Part shown: positions 1 to 12,829 of the stretch, piece after piece | How the letters are laid out: every line of letters starts with the position of its first letter | Numbering within the stretch: the first letter of the stretch is position 1 | Origin: Ancylostoma caninum | Lineage: Eukaryota > Nematoda > Chromadorea > Rhabditida > Ancylostomatidae | NCBI GenBank assembly: GCA_037903475.1 | Contig: JBAJFG010000492.1 | Location: forward strand, 1,054,001-1,118,000 | Direction of reading: 5' to 3' | Length of the DNA: 64,000 nt | Translations under genes and position numbers: made by a program | Notes under the pieces: model-generated | Seen by the model: only the letters and a program-made list of their open reading frames with translations | Told to the model about the DNA's origin: nothing | Databases searched by the model: none

Positions 1-1162
1 TGGGGACCCTAGTTTTTTTTTCTACCCCTCGCTCGCTGCCCCTTTTTCCATCCCCCAGTGTGTGTAAGTATGTACTAAAGCTCTTGAGTAGCTCTTAGAA
101 ACTCTCTAACACCTTCGCGACAGTGTGCTCAACCGGTTGACACGCATGGTGCGACGCGTGGGACTGCGTGAGCGCGCTCTTTTCAGAGTTATATTTCTGT
201 GAAACAGTCATAATTAGCAAACCACTATGTAAAGTTATACTAACAAATATTCAAGCTTTCTATACATGCAGAGCAGATCTTCACTCAACCTTTTTTTAAC
301 ATGTAGTTGAAACATACACCAAAGAGAACGTTACGTATGAAAACGACTACAATTAGACTACCATCAGTATCAAGTGAATGGACGACAAACATTTGGAAAC
401 ACTGTTGACGATCACAAAAGAGAAGAAGATCAGGTTCAGATTTGCGCAAATTCGGGGTATTATGCGGCAGTGGAAAAATTCCTACCACGTGGGACCACGT
501 GCTTAAGCAATTGGGCACGGGACCCACTTGTGCAAAAGCGCGTGTGCCCCATATGACACACCATGCCAAAAGCGTAAGGAAGCGAATGTGTTAAAGACAC
601 TATTTCCCGAAAATATGTTGGTGTAGGATCAGAGTAACTACAACTGTTGAAGTCAATTTACTAAAATGACTCGCTCAGGTAACTTCCTAGTATGTTGTAG
701 ATTTGGTGTTTTTTGTGGGAAAGTCGAATATTAGGTAACCAATTTTCGCCACAGGTTGTGTATCAGCTCCTCTTTTTTTAGCAACGAGCTGGACAACTCA
801 AAAGTTAGATTCAATATACATTTAACATAGTCTGGGACGAATTTCCGCGTTCTAAACATTGTCATCAACAATCATTCTTTGGATTAGAAATAAGCAAAGT
901 AATCCATGTATTTAATAATTAAGGCTCTTCTCTCCAGAACCACATTGCTCTCCTTTTTTTTTCAGATAGTCCATTTTTCGTGTTGAAGTCGAATATTCGA
1001 ACTCTATCGCATCTAACGCGATTAGGCAGACCTAGATGTATTGTTCCTGTCTTTGCTCTACAAAGGCTATGGCTATATGTGTTCGAGACTCAACTCATTT
1101 CCCCAACCTGAAATTTATCTTCATCATGAGATTTAGGTAGGAATACTGTAGTACATCGAGTC
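1..1162. other. Intergenic, no gene seen
   Basis: Short open frames only. 120-180 holds CG-rich sequence with motifs also seen inside the piggyBac-type MITE. Confidence 0.5.
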
Positions 1163-1166
1163 TTAA

Positions 1167-1788
1167 CCCATTGACGACCGCAAGGCTCACCGGTGAGCCG
1201 CGCTTTTTTGGTCGTGTGGGACCCTAGTGCTGGGCCTTAGTTTCGAAATTTTTCGCAGTATTTCCATATGAAATTAGTACAACACATCCAAGCAGTGTCT
1301 CAAATCACTGTATAATCGAGAAAAAATCCTTTTTTTTATTCTGACAAATGCCATAAAAGTGATGGAAATTTAAAATCGAGGAAGACTGCATTACATTTCT
1401 TCTTTACTGGATGAGAATAATCTGCGCTAAACCCATATTTTCAACACAGTGGCACGTTCGTTACACCTTGCACTTCCCTATTTGTCAGGCTAGGGCCATA
1501 TGAACGCGTGTACTCTCGACACACCTCCTTATATGTAGCTCTCAAAATTCCTTTCACAAAATTCTTTCGGCCTTAAACGAAGTGAGAAGCATTTGGATTC
1601 TCCGGTTTTCTGGTCAGATGACACTAGTAACCTTCCAGAACAAGAACTCAAATTATTTCTGCAAAACTGTCTGTCTTGCTCTGAATTCTTTTATCGTAAC
1701 AGCGCGAAACTATGCGGGCGCCGCGCTCTCGAAAGGGGTGTTGATCCCACGCGCTAGACACGCGAAAATGCGTGCGGTCGTCAATGGG
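1167..1788. mobile_element. piggyBac-type MITE (TTAA target duplication)
   Basis: A 622-bp element with 16-bp perfect terminal inverted repeats (CCCATTGACGACCGCA) flanked on both sides by TTAA (1163-1166 and 1789-1792), the target preference of piggyBac transposases. No transposase is encoded, so it is non-autonomous. The sequence at 1-200 shares short motifs with its interior (GGGACCCTAG, GCGACGCGTGGGAC) and may be a fragment of the same family. Confidence 0.8.
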
Positions 1789-1792
1789 TTAA

Positions 1793-4216
1793 AACTTTAG
1801 CAACTACAAAATATTCCTTGGTATTTGTGGGAGATGAGAAAGAAGATACAAGAAACATGGTAGTGATGCATGCTGAAATGGCGCCGCAATTCTACTGTCA
1901 ATCAATTCTACCAAAGAAAGCTTTCCTTGGTTTAGGCAGAATCCAAATTTATCAGCAAAAAATGAAAATAAATTGACGCATATTCTAGTCTATGCATGTG
2001 TAAGGAAGCTGACAGGAGAAGCTGATCAAATTCGTCCTTTGCAATAATTCCATCAGAACTAGCAACCTAATTGAACCTACTGCACTATTAAATCCTACTT
2101 CAATGTGGTAAGCATCAGAAAGAATCCCAGTCTGACACTGAAGAAACTCTGCAAAAAGTCTGATCAATGTCATGGAGTGCACAATGTGAAAGCATCCAAG
2201 AATTTCATCACAATTTGAAGCATAGCTCTCATACCAATGATACTTTTCAACGCTGCACGAGTTTTCGATATTTGGCAAGTACATAGGTGCGGTTCTTGTT
2301 GAGCACCCGTCTCAGAAGAAAATTTCCTAATTCCATTTACGTGACGATCTCTGGCTGAAACACTTCTGTACAAATGAGAATTTTCAGTTAATGTTCTATT
2401 TTTATCCTTTACGACGACTCCGGACAAATGTCACGATTCTGTCAGTTAACTCTCATTTGCCACTTACCATCTGTTTCAGATGTTGATGTTTTGTAGAGCA
2501 AGGAAAAAGAGGAGCATCTGTAGCGTCCTGATACCACGTGTTCGCAGTGGTCCATGAAAACACAGAACAACGTCGAGAAAAAACTCGCGCGGAGATAGCA
2601 TGGTGACAAAGCATCATGGGTGGCCGATATTTCTGATTTGAAATCAGTATGGTGGAATGAAAAGTTCGTGGTTGATGGTATGACTGATGGTTTCTAAAAG
2701 AATGCTTTCTCGACCATTGTCCATTCAATGTAAGCTTTATCGGGTAACTGTATTCATAACTCTCAACCAAAAAGCGAAGAATTCTGCATTAAATGGCACA
2801 CCTCTCTGGGGTACCCAAATAAAAAAATAATTTGCATTACCCTCCATGTAGCTGCGAAACACGGACTAGGCACATTTTGATGTGTTTACCTACATAATTC
2901 CTCCCTCCTAATTACAATCGTTGAATTCTGCTACCGCCTTGAGGGGAATCACAGATTTGGGAAGCAAACTTTAGCTCGTTTGGTTAGTTCTCCTCTGGTG
3001 AATAAAAGCTTCCGCTGTGTTAGCTTAATTTACCCTTCCCTGAGGTTCTCTCATGCTTTCTACATATTTCTCAATTCACATGCAGGGGGGGACGGTACTC
3101 ATACCTTGAAGCCACATTTCCTTGACAACGTGTGGAAGGATATTATGATAACATTTGGAATGGGTTTTACCTAGCGAATTTTGCTCTTTCGTTTGATGGA
3201 ATTCCATCCTACCGCAGCATCGAAACCTTAAGCGTTACTGAGTTTCATTTTGTCTAGCTGCTTAGCTGGGGTACGAGATTTGTGTGCACAAGTTGTGGCT
3301 GGAACGTATTGCTGCTGTACGCTGCCTTAAAGGCAGTTTCCAGTCAAAATCTCAGATTTTGAGATCTTTTTGGTTTATGGTAGTAGGTCGGTTCACTGGC
3401 CATTTGCCAAAGTTTGAGCGAAAAACTCCACAAACAAGCGAGATATCCGCTTCCGATCCAGTACCCATAACCATCCCCAGTATCGAGGCCGCCCAGCCGG
3501 TGCCCGCCATTTCGCGCATGAGATAGGTGTAAAGTGGAGCAACGTTGGAAAAATATCCTGTCATTTATGGCCGCTCACTACTGTAATAATTTTATCTTCG
3601 TGTAGAGATTTCAATCGACGTATAAGATTGCGTTCCAAACATTCATATGCAGCAGATTTTCAGGTTTAAATGAGTTTTGCCTTGAACAACAAGAGTGTTT
3701 ACACACATTCGCTCAGCTGTATCTCAGCATTTACCAAGAAATGCGCACCTTAGCTTTCTAGCAAACGCAAATAATTGTATTCAAACATTTTTGAGGATTG
3801 CAAAATATAATGACATCAGCAAAAATCCATGCGCAGTTACCAACAAACCACAAAAAGAAGGAATCGTAGTGTGAAGGATCGCCCATCCACTATCAACAAA
3901 CATTACGGTGAACAACAATGATTGAAACTCACTTTTTCTTGCTTAATTAGAAAATAGTATCCTGATAGAGATACGATCTCCGAAATAAGAAATAAATTGC
4001 GAATAATTTTTCGTTGGAATTGTGCTGACTTTGTCGATCGACAGGAAATTCTCTGCGCTCTCCACTGGCTAGAGACGATACCCAGACATCTCGTCCATGT
4101 TAGTCGGGAAGGTGCTCGGAAGAAGCTGTTTCTGACGCTTTTGTGATGTTTCAAGTTTGTATTTGGGATCAGCTAGCAGACATGATCCAGAAACCACTGA
4201 AAACAATAACTCGGAA
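1793..4216. other. Intergenic or intronic, no gene seen
   Basis: Several frames of 60-105 codons have no protein-like character or convincing splice boundaries. Confidence 0.4.
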
Positions 4217-4950
4217 GATTTTGCCTGGACACTGCCTTTAAAGGAAACTCACGGAAATTGCTGTGTTGGAGATTTCGTCATGTACGGGGGTTTTTAGAGG
4301 CGGAGAACTCATTGACAGTGATGAAATAATGTGAAACATGGGGAAAAAACCAGGAAATGATGGTGGTATTCCTCGTGCGTCCTGAGCGCGGACGAAGGTT
4401 CCGCTGATGGGTCCCGCCACGAAATCGTGATAAATCGTACGCATTCCATGCACCACACTTCGCCTGCTGCGCTAGACCACACGCGCATACCCGGACGGCA
4501 AGCACTAGGCGACAAAGAGGGGCGAGATACCTCGATGATAGCAGCATAGATGCAGACGTTGCTGGCATCCTGCTAGCTCCAGCGTCGATGAATATCAACC
4601 TGGCCGCGGGAATGTGATACGTCCCCAGGTGTTGCCACCAACGACTGGGTCATACTGACATACTGAATAGCAAAGTCAGCGTATTCCTATTAGTGCTATG
4701 GCTACCTTGCCAAAATAGTTTTATTAAAAAGTAGTGGAAATAATTCATTTATGTGAGAGGCAGGTCAATGTTATTAGTCGGCGCGAGGATGAGGCGGCCT
4801 CATTGGCTTGGAATCTGCGTCCACGGCAACATCTCCGCAGGTAGGTGGATTATCGGACACTTACCCCGCTATGGAAAGCCGATGTTCCCGGTTGTTTTCC
4901 AGGAAGGACAGATCATCTTCGACCTAACGTGAATAATAAGGTGCCACAGT
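4217..4950. mobile_element. Diverged partial copy of the AGGCAGC element
   Basis: Shares with 4958-5828 the left end (ACTCACGGAAAT), the TGATGAARTARYGTGAAACA block (4318-4337 versus 5037-5056), GTTCCGYTGATGGGTCCCGCCACG and the CGCAGGTAGGYGG segment. The right terminal repeat is missing, so this is a truncated tandem neighbour. Confidence 0.5.
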
Positions 4951-4957
4951 CAGTTAA

Positions 4958-5828
4958 AGGCAGCACTCACGGAAATTTTTGGGTTAAAGGTTTCGCGGTT
5001 TATCGGGGTTTTTAAGGACGATGAACTTATTGATAATGATGAAGTAGCGTGAAACACGCGAAAAACACAGAAAATGATGGCGGTATTTCATGTGTGTGCA
5101 CAGCGCGGAGAGTTCCGTGATGGGTCCCGCCACGGAAGCCTGCAAATGGTACGAATTTCATAAACACGCCCCCGCTGAACCACATGCGCACACCCTGTCA
5201 ACGGCGTTAGTTGGCGCGACGGAACCCTAATGTCCAGAGCGGCAGATGTCTCCACGGCAGTATCTTCGCAGGTAGGCGGCCATTCAAGGTGTTCAACTTA
5301 CTGTTGCGATGGTCCAGCGGCCGCCTACATGGTAAACGACTCATTTCAGAAATGAAAATTTCCGTGAGTGCTAAACAATGTTTAGCTGTTTCTTCCCAAG
5401 TTCAGAAAGGCGAAACGGGCTGATGCTACGCGGATGGTACATAAGTGCCCCCAGACGAGGTAGGTGGCTATTCTCAGTGTTCAACTTACCATTATGATTG
5501 TCTAGCGGCCGACTAAAGGGGCTTTCATACATTTGCCGCGGCTGCGCCGCCGCCGCCGCGGCAAAAGTGGGTGCGCGGCAAAAGTTGCCGCCGAGCGGCA
5601 TGCCGCGCTTTCACACAAACGTCGCCCAGCGACAAAATACCCCCTCGACCATTCCTTGCCGGTTGCCGCTGGGCGACGTCGCCGGGCGGCGCCGCGGCAA
5701 AAAAGTAAACAAGCCCTTGTCACGGCGACGTCGCCGGCCTATGCTTAACCATGGGCGACTGCTGCCGCGGCAAATGTATGAAAGCCACTTAACACCCTTT
5801 GGGAGAAAAATTTCCGTGAGCGCTGCCT
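4958..5828. mobile_element. AGGCAGC-family TTAA element with a nested insertion
   Basis: The ends are AGGCAGCACTCACGGAAAT at the left and its inverted form (TTTCCGTGAGCGCTGCCT) at the right, each flanked by TTAA (4954-4957, 5829-5832). No open reading frame for a transposase. A GC-rich hairpin element sits inside at 5520-5786. A diverged relative lies just upstream (4217-4950) and another copy is at 45068-45812. Confidence 0.7.
5520..5786. mobile_element. GC-rich hairpin MITE nested in the TTAA element
   Basis: A 267-bp insert with perfect 23-bp terminal inverted repeats, starting GGCTTTCATACATTTGCCGC, and a very GC-rich interior of CGGCG/CGCCG runs with several internal palindromes. Its base composition is far from that of its surroundings. 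No clean target duplication is visible. Confidence 0.7.
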
Positions 5829-5935
5829 TTAACTTTTCTCTTCGATTGTAAGAGAATCTTTTCCTAGGTTTTTTTTCTCGTTCTTTGCTTTTCAACATAT
5901 TACCTTTCTCCTTCTTCCCAGTTTACTGTTCATAT

Positions 5936-6010
5936 ACAGGAAGCTCCAAACGGACACATACATACAAGGGTCGGGAAGCGACGCGGCTCTCTCTCTTTGG
6001 AGTTCCCTGT
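5936..6010. repeat. Small TIR repeat (ACAGG-AGCTCCAAACG family)
   Basis: A 75-bp element whose ends (ACAGGAAGCTCCAAA and TTTGGAGTTCCCTGT) are inverted repeats. A longer relative with the same ends lies at 29496-29674. Confidence 0.55.
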
Positions 6011-6625
6011 ACTTGTCTGCAGCTCGGAGTGCTGTTCTGCTGATACTGGAATTCTCAGTTTACCTCAGGGTAAAGCATGGGTACGGTGGTTCAAGACACC
6101 CTTATGTATTTTTGTATTGTATTTGCATTTGTACCTTCAGTATTTTTGCGTGTTGGAGTGTAAAAGCGAATGGGGGGGGGGGGAGTACGCATGATATTTG
6201 TGATAGGTTTCTACTAGAAAATTTTCTTTTGCTGGGAAGGAACAAATGCATTTTCAATCTGCAGTAGATTCAAACATCACCTGTTACTTTTAAGGAGAAC
6301 GATGATGAACGGAAACCCGTTAAGTAATTTCATCTTCCTCACATATATCTTGGAAACGTCCCATCTCAGCATTTCTACATAGCCAATCAGAACATTATAC
6401 TACAATAATCAGATTATCGGACACTTACCACCCGCGAGTGACAGGACCCGGTGAAACATTGTATAAGAAGCCACTGTTCCAGGTTCTTTCCCAGGAAGAA
6501 CAGGCCATTTTTGACCTATAGTTACTTATAAGATGCTAGAGTGAGTTAAGGCTTCTTTTCAACCATTCCGGCTGTTTCTTCCTAAGTTCAGAAAGGCAAA
6601 ACGGTTTGACGCTACTCGTGCGTGT
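6011..6625. other. Intergenic, no gene seen
   Basis: Contains a poly-G run near 6173-6184 and ATTATCGGACACTTACC (about 6413), a block also found at 4841, suggesting a dispersed repeat. Confidence 0.4.
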
Positions 6626-6633
6626 GGTAAGTG

Positions 6634-7530
6634 CAGGGCGCAGCACCAGATGGTCATTGACCATCAGGACTTAGTAGCGTCCTGCAGATTCCGGGGGCTT
6701 AGCACCAATGTCCGGGGCGTAGCCAACCGCTAACCGTCTACTGATGTTAGAGACAAGCAGATTTCAGAGAGGCACTTCTGGAGGATCATCAAACTCGTGG
6801 CTGAAGACCACCGTTGTTCAACCATTCACTCCATCCCTACCCTGCACTCTGGTGCGCTCCAGTGATAATCAGGTTGCTCAACCTGTAGGAGACGTATCAT
6901 GTTGGAATTTTGACTGTAGATGCGCACTATACCAACGAGTATCCCCCCCCCCCCCCAAAGTGGCACCGTTCGTTTTTGAGAAACCGTCTTCGTTTTTGAG
7001 AAAAACCGTCATTAATGGTCAAAAAGTGGTTTTTGACCATTTTTTGACCATTAATGTCGGTTTTTTTCAAAAACGAAGACGGCTTCTCAAAAACGAAAGA
7101 TGCCACGTTGGAGGAGAGTTGGTACCACCTAGGCGCATTTCTTGGAATTGAAGCGTATCGGAACACTTCCTCAAACGAGAGAAATTTCCTGGGAAAGTTC
7201 CGGGTTTGAGACAAAAAACCACGCTCCAATGACAATTTCTTGTATCTGACAGGTCCTATACCAAGTTTCAACGAGTTCTAGCGGCATCAAGCAGTTCCGT
7301 ACTGAGATCGGTTTTTCGAGGATTTTAGCTTGAATTTGAGATGATTTAGGCTGTCTTCGCTAAATGGTACGCATTTCTTGTTGAAACATCATCACTTATT
7401 TAAGTCATTTTTTAGTGCTATCTGCTATTCCTGAAAGAACCCTAGTGTGTAGGTAATTAGTAGCCCATTTCGGAATCCGACTGGACTTAGTACTCCCCAT
7501 CCGACACTGACCACCTTGTGCTGCGCCCTG
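6634..7530. mobile_element. Non-autonomous hAT-type element, copy 1
   Basis: An 897-bp element with CAGGGCGCAGCAC termini in inverted orientation and a perfect 8-bp target duplication GGTAAGTG (6626-6633 and 7531-7538). CAGGG ends and 8-bp duplications are the hallmarks of the hAT superfamily. The interior has no transposase but carries a foldback at about 6946-7115 (TTCGTTTTTGAGAAACCGTC and its complement) preceded by a poly-C run. A second copy is at 27569-28482. Confidence 0.85.
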
Positions 7531-7538
7531 GGTAAGTG

Positions 7539-9718
7539 TCCGTAGAGGCAATAATCAGCAAGAAACACGTCTCTCATTCGTTCAGTCCTTTTAGGCTCTC
7601 ATGAGCTTTTCTTATGCCAAATGCATCTTCTCATACTTCTCTGAGTGCTCGCCACGCGCTCATGGACAGCAAACGTCCATTTACGCGCAACCGGGAACGA
7701 TAGTTACAAGTCATGGTGTGAGCAGTATTACTGCTCTAGAGCGCTCTATCGCGTTCCAATGCTACGCGGTGCGACGCCGCGTCAGGTTACGGTGGCCCAC
7801 ACCACAGGGCAAATTCGGAGAAGGTGCGTGTATCGCACCCATATCACACGTGCCCTTTGGTGGACGGGGTTGCGGTCAAGAAGTACGCCGCGACGCGACC
7901 GCGCCGCACGCGTATGCTTTTCATGTTCAGGTTGTTTCTCCAAATTCGACATGCTGAATGACATCGGCGGCCACTTTCTCACGGTTTGTGGGTTCCGATA
8001 ACATTCATCTGTCCCATCCAAGCTTTGAAAAGTGGTCCATATCCACATAGAACTGTGCGTACCCTCGCAGGCTGCAGTCGCGACGCGCACATGAATCGAG
8101 CAATCACAGACCAGCGGCGTACCTCTTGTCACGCAGCCTGGTGGACGTCACTGTATTCGGAAGCAGTGGAGAGATGCGCATAAAGCATCGAGCGTGAAAA
8201 GAGAGTGACAACACGAATTTTCGAAAGTCATATTAAAACATGTCTAAGATTGTCCAGATAAGTTCAGTTTCCTATCAATCTAATCCTAATCCCTCTTCTT
8301 TATGCTACGGTCAGTATGCCCAACAAGTCTAGACTTCGTCCAGAGTTTTGCTTATGTTAACAAGTTTGTCTCTGGTGATCTGGAACTTGTGTTACAGTTT
8401 GAGAAAGGCGTAATACTGATAAAAATACTACTAAAATTGGATGGAAATTATTTAACTGTTCATTACAATGATCATGGGCGTGGCTTACACCCAGATGAGA
8501 GCAGAGGGGGGGGGGGGAGGGAGTGGTACGTAATTGGAAACATCAAATTGCACCCCGTGCTTTACTCTGGTGAACCTCATGTTTTGAAATTGTTCCAGGA
8601 CGTTCTGCTTTCTATATGGCATTTTGGCTGCTTGCTTCATATTGACTGAGGTTTCCTGACTTACACTTTTCTCGTTCCCAATGTTTCCAGTTCCATTCTG
8701 CACAAGCGGTGCAAACGAAACCATGTAAATTTATCTGAATTTCTGCAACTAAACATTTGATGAAGGGGCAGCATTGTAAACTTTCTTGCATAGGTCCTCT
8801 CTAAACGACTCGCGCAATTCAACCAATCTTTTCCCTAGTTGGTCAACCGTACCCAAAAAGGCGGCTTGTTTTAGAAAAAGTTGGAAGTTTGTGAGCGTTA
8901 CACTCATCCGATGAGTATGCACAGTGGCGCAAATTCCCAGTATTGTTCATGAAACTTGAAAATACACTTTAACATCGTTGGTTATCTTTTTGTTCAGGCA
9001 GCTCCAACTGTTAAACTGAATAAAAATAACCTTTTATGGAAGCGCATAGCTTCAGAAACATGTGACTAAGCCAGGCCTCTGATGATTGTGCAGCACGAAC
9101 GCAGTACGAACAGCATACATACATCATGCTGAACACATCAAGTTCCTCCTCTTGGCACCATTTGGGCAAGGATAGCGGGTAAGAGGCTGGGGGAGGAGCG
9201 GGGGGGGGGGGGGAGGGAGTATGTAAGTCATAGGCTTTGAACTCGACGTATTTGGAACTGCATTCCTGCCGCGCACTTTTCAGAGGTAGTCTCACCCGGA
9301 ATTCGATTTTGAGACTTTTGCACTAGAAGATTCTTCATTAGCTGCCGACAGCAGGTGTGACCCCTTCTGCCATGGTGTATTTTCTGGTGAAAGTACGCGG
9401 AGCTTTCAGCATGGGCAGAAGCTGGCTAAAAAGCTTATCTGATTTTCCTAACATTATCCTACCCTGTTCTATTGATTGAATCCATGAGGTGGTACAAGTT
9501 GCGCTATGTAGATCAAACTTGTTAGAGGCGATTTGACCTGAACCCAGAAAATGGGCTTTCCTCTCAGTTCAGGATTATTTATGAACATCGTTGGAGCCAG
9601 TGGGTTGGCAACGTTTAGAATCTGCTGAGAACAAAATAGTAGAATAAGGTGGAACTCTGCATCTAGCCCTTTAGCAGAGTATGAACGAGTGATCGCCAAG
9701 ACAATAAAACATACTCTG
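7539..9718. other. Intergenic with a GC-rich block
   Basis: 7630-8180 is GC-rich and open in several frames but has no recognisable protein; it may be repeat-derived. Poly-G runs lie near 8506-8517 and 9200-9213. Confidence 0.4.
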
Positions 9719-9854
9719 GTGAAAAAATTCCAGTAGATTACGTGTGCTTTTGGGCAGATTTCGCTTATTTTTCGACGAAACATTTCCCGATCTCGCCCGA
9801 AAATTACACGTAAATCTCCGGAAAATAAGCGAAATCTACTGGAATTTTTCCACC
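9719..9854. repeat. 136-bp foldback repeat
   Basis: Ends GGTGAAAAAATTCCAGTAGA and its inverted complement, with an inner pair AGATTTCGCTTATTTT. A small MITE-like hairpin; no target duplication identified. Confidence 0.55.
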
Positions 9855-12829
9855 TGAGTAGTTGCAATTATTTGAGTACAAGTGAATGTGTGCTACCAGC
9901 AAACAACTCCCACCTTCTCCGCCGTCGATCAACACACCCCTTCTTATGGGTACCTCTGAAACCCCCAGCCCCTTCACTTTGGAGATCTCCGGTACAACCT
10001 TGTAGCACGAGCTACAGTCTAATGGCGCGATCCTTCGGGTGGCACTGTAAGCAGACGGGTTGTGAGAGCGGTCCTCCGTCCCGGCATACTGTTTCGCATC
10101 GCGGTTTTCTGGGTTTGCCTGACAGGGCCACTCGTCCATCCACTCATCATCTGACCGCAGGGGAGAACGCTCAGCGGTAATGGCTGCTTTTGGGGTGTAC
10201 GGATGAACGAACATTTCTCGCAGCATGTTTATTTGAACACCCAAGTGGACTTACCGTCAAAACAACGACATTTTTACGGAAGCCTAATGATAACTATGTT
10301 CCAATAGAAATCTTCCTCAAACATCTCAACAAATGCTTCCAATAGGTAGATTTTTCAAATAACTGAATGTGAATGACCGAACTACTTGAACTTGTGGCTT
10401 TCTGAAGTTACTGGATATCCCAGGGGTGCTAGGAATGACTTGTATTGAGAGGCTTGATTTCAACTTGGTCCAAGGAAAGGTTGATTTCGTCGAAATCCTA
10501 TCAGTGAAACCTAATTTCAGAGATTCTTTACATAGGAGTTATCTGCGACTCTGTATGCTCTTTCACGATAGGATAATAGGGAAAAGGTGGACGAGTTGTC
10601 CTGTCAGGGAGGTTCAGCTCAGGAAAACCAGGAGACACTATACCGAGTTGTAGGAGCGCGCCCAGATTCCATCTGTCGTTACGAGTCACTGCTCACCCTT
10701 TCCTTGTGATCCACCTTACCTTTGAAGGCCTACTTTGAAGGCGCTGCTTTGCGGGCTCGGCGGTGTGAATAAATCGAGAACTGTAGCAGCAAAACATATC
10801 TCTGTCATATCGAACTTATGGCCCTTGCTTAAGAACGCCAGTTATTTTCTTTATGTAAGTTGTGTCTTGGAATGTAAAACGAAGAGATTCTGAAGAAAAA
10901 ACCGACTAGAAAACTTATGACTAAATGAGAATTGGGAAATCAGACTAATCCTGTCATGCAAACACGTTTTGGCACTTATGAGGTCCATACATTTTGCCCC
11001 GTTATTGTGAAAAACAAACATAGACCTACTCATCTCAAGCTATCGCTATTACCCAAACGGTATCTATAACGAGAATAGCTAGCGATGAACAACAAAGTGC
11101 AAATTGAGACATAGAGGAATTCTCAGCAAGAAGTGTGCACATTCAAATACTCCTAAAAATTAATTACTCGAAATACTTGGCAACGCTTAATTAGGGGTAT
11201 CTAAACAAGAGTGCTGTTAAGGCACTAAAGTGAGCAAATAAACAATATGAATTAGAACGTCCAAAAAACAAACAAGAGAAAATTGGAACATTGTTGAATC
11301 ACACAGCTTCTCCTAGCTAATGTTGCAATGTAACATCATGACACTTCCATGTATGAGACGAATAGAGGTGTAAATCACCCCTCAGCACCCGAGTCAGCCT
11401 AGGTTAGCCGTAAGTTACGGAGATCGCATCGTTGCAAGTGAGGATCCTTTTCTGAAATTTGGAGAAAAAATCGGATGAGCAGATGTGTGCAGAGAAAGAC
11501 GAGTGCAAGTTGGTTTGTATTCACTTAATCAGTAAACATTTTGGGGATACCACCTTCTCTTGTAGGGCCTGAAGCTGTACAAAATGTTTAAAAATCGTAC
11601 CATCAAGTCGAATAGCAATGGGGTGAGAAGTTAAAGTTCCGTTCATGACTATGGGAAATTTCGCAAAGTCAGACAAAAAGTGATAAATGTAGTATCGCTC
11701 ACTGCGAAAAAGACTAGCCTTAGAAAAAGCCTTTGAGATTGAAGTAGGAATATGTAGCAGAATTCCATCGGTAGTTTTTGCAATAAAATGATTCAGATCA
11801 GAGTTGCCCAGATGGAAACCCAAAATACTGTTTAGAAAATATGGCGTGGTCCAAAAAACAGAACAGTGGTTTTTGTTCGGTTTGTGCAGAAGTACACGGC
11901 GTTTTTTCATGTCCGTTTTCCATCAGATGGAATCGGAGCTCACAAACTCTTTTTCATCAGAAACATTCCCAGGGACTCATTTAACGCAGAGTTATGAAGT
12001 AAACCTATTCATGTCCTTACACTATGCTCTAAAACTTCGGAAATGTGGCAACCATGAAGTGGCGATTTTGCGACCTCGTCCTGGCTTACGGCAAAGGAAC
12101 AGCGAATGAACCTCAAAGTCGATTCCGATAATATGGATTTGATTAGCAGGTTAGAAGCAATTAACCTAACTCTTTGGATGTGTTGGAATAGAAGTTGAAG
12201 TTCACTGATCGTTCTTTTGCCAAAAGCCTCGCCTTAACAGCTGAATGACCACTTTACGGTCCATACAGTTCCGAGGGTGTACAATACAGTGTAATGAACG
12301 ACTTTTTTCAGGTGCACAGCTCATTGAGAATATACATTTCTATAGAAGAAGAGCCAGTAAAGGTCCACTTTCAATTGGCGAAAGGTGAGCATTAAAAAAC
12401 GACGGATACACTTGCACCAACCTAATTGAGAGCAACACTTACAAAACGTTTGGCCATAGTTTTAGCCTCCGCCAGGTCCTCCCACCGGCTGTGTCCCTGC
12501 TTGACCTGTGGATATGTCTTTGGATGTCCTTCCTTATTTTTTGAAGAAAAAAACTAGAAGAAGTTGCAGTAAATGCTTTAGTAAGCAGTATTTTGCTTCA
12601 GTTCTGCACCCTCATTATTGCTCATTATTGCTGTGACGTGTATGTAATTCATTCCCGAGCAAAAAAGCAAGCGTGTGTACAAAACTCAGAGGAGCACTTC
12701 CCTCACAAATTTCTCATTTCTGACCCATATGTGAGGGAGAGAAGCATATAGGAAGCAAAGTTAGCAGCTTATCAGAACAAAACCTCAAAAAATCCTTAGG
12801 AAAGTAAAAACTAGTATTACTCACCTAAG
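9855..12829. other. Intergenic, no gene supported
   Basis: 9900-10240 is GC-richer and open on the minus strand (SDDEWMDEWPCQANPENRDA) with no known match; possibly a diverged element. The remainder, including sequence downstream of the SecA-like stop codon, shows no features. Confidence 0.35.

Noticed and set aside
5498..5898. Arg/Ala-rich open frames on both strands
   Set aside because: Caused by the GC-rich hairpin element 5520-5786.
9804..10244. 146-codon minus-strand frame as a conserved gene
   Set aside because: No recognised domain or convincing splice sites, and its 3' part overlaps the foldback at 9719-9854.
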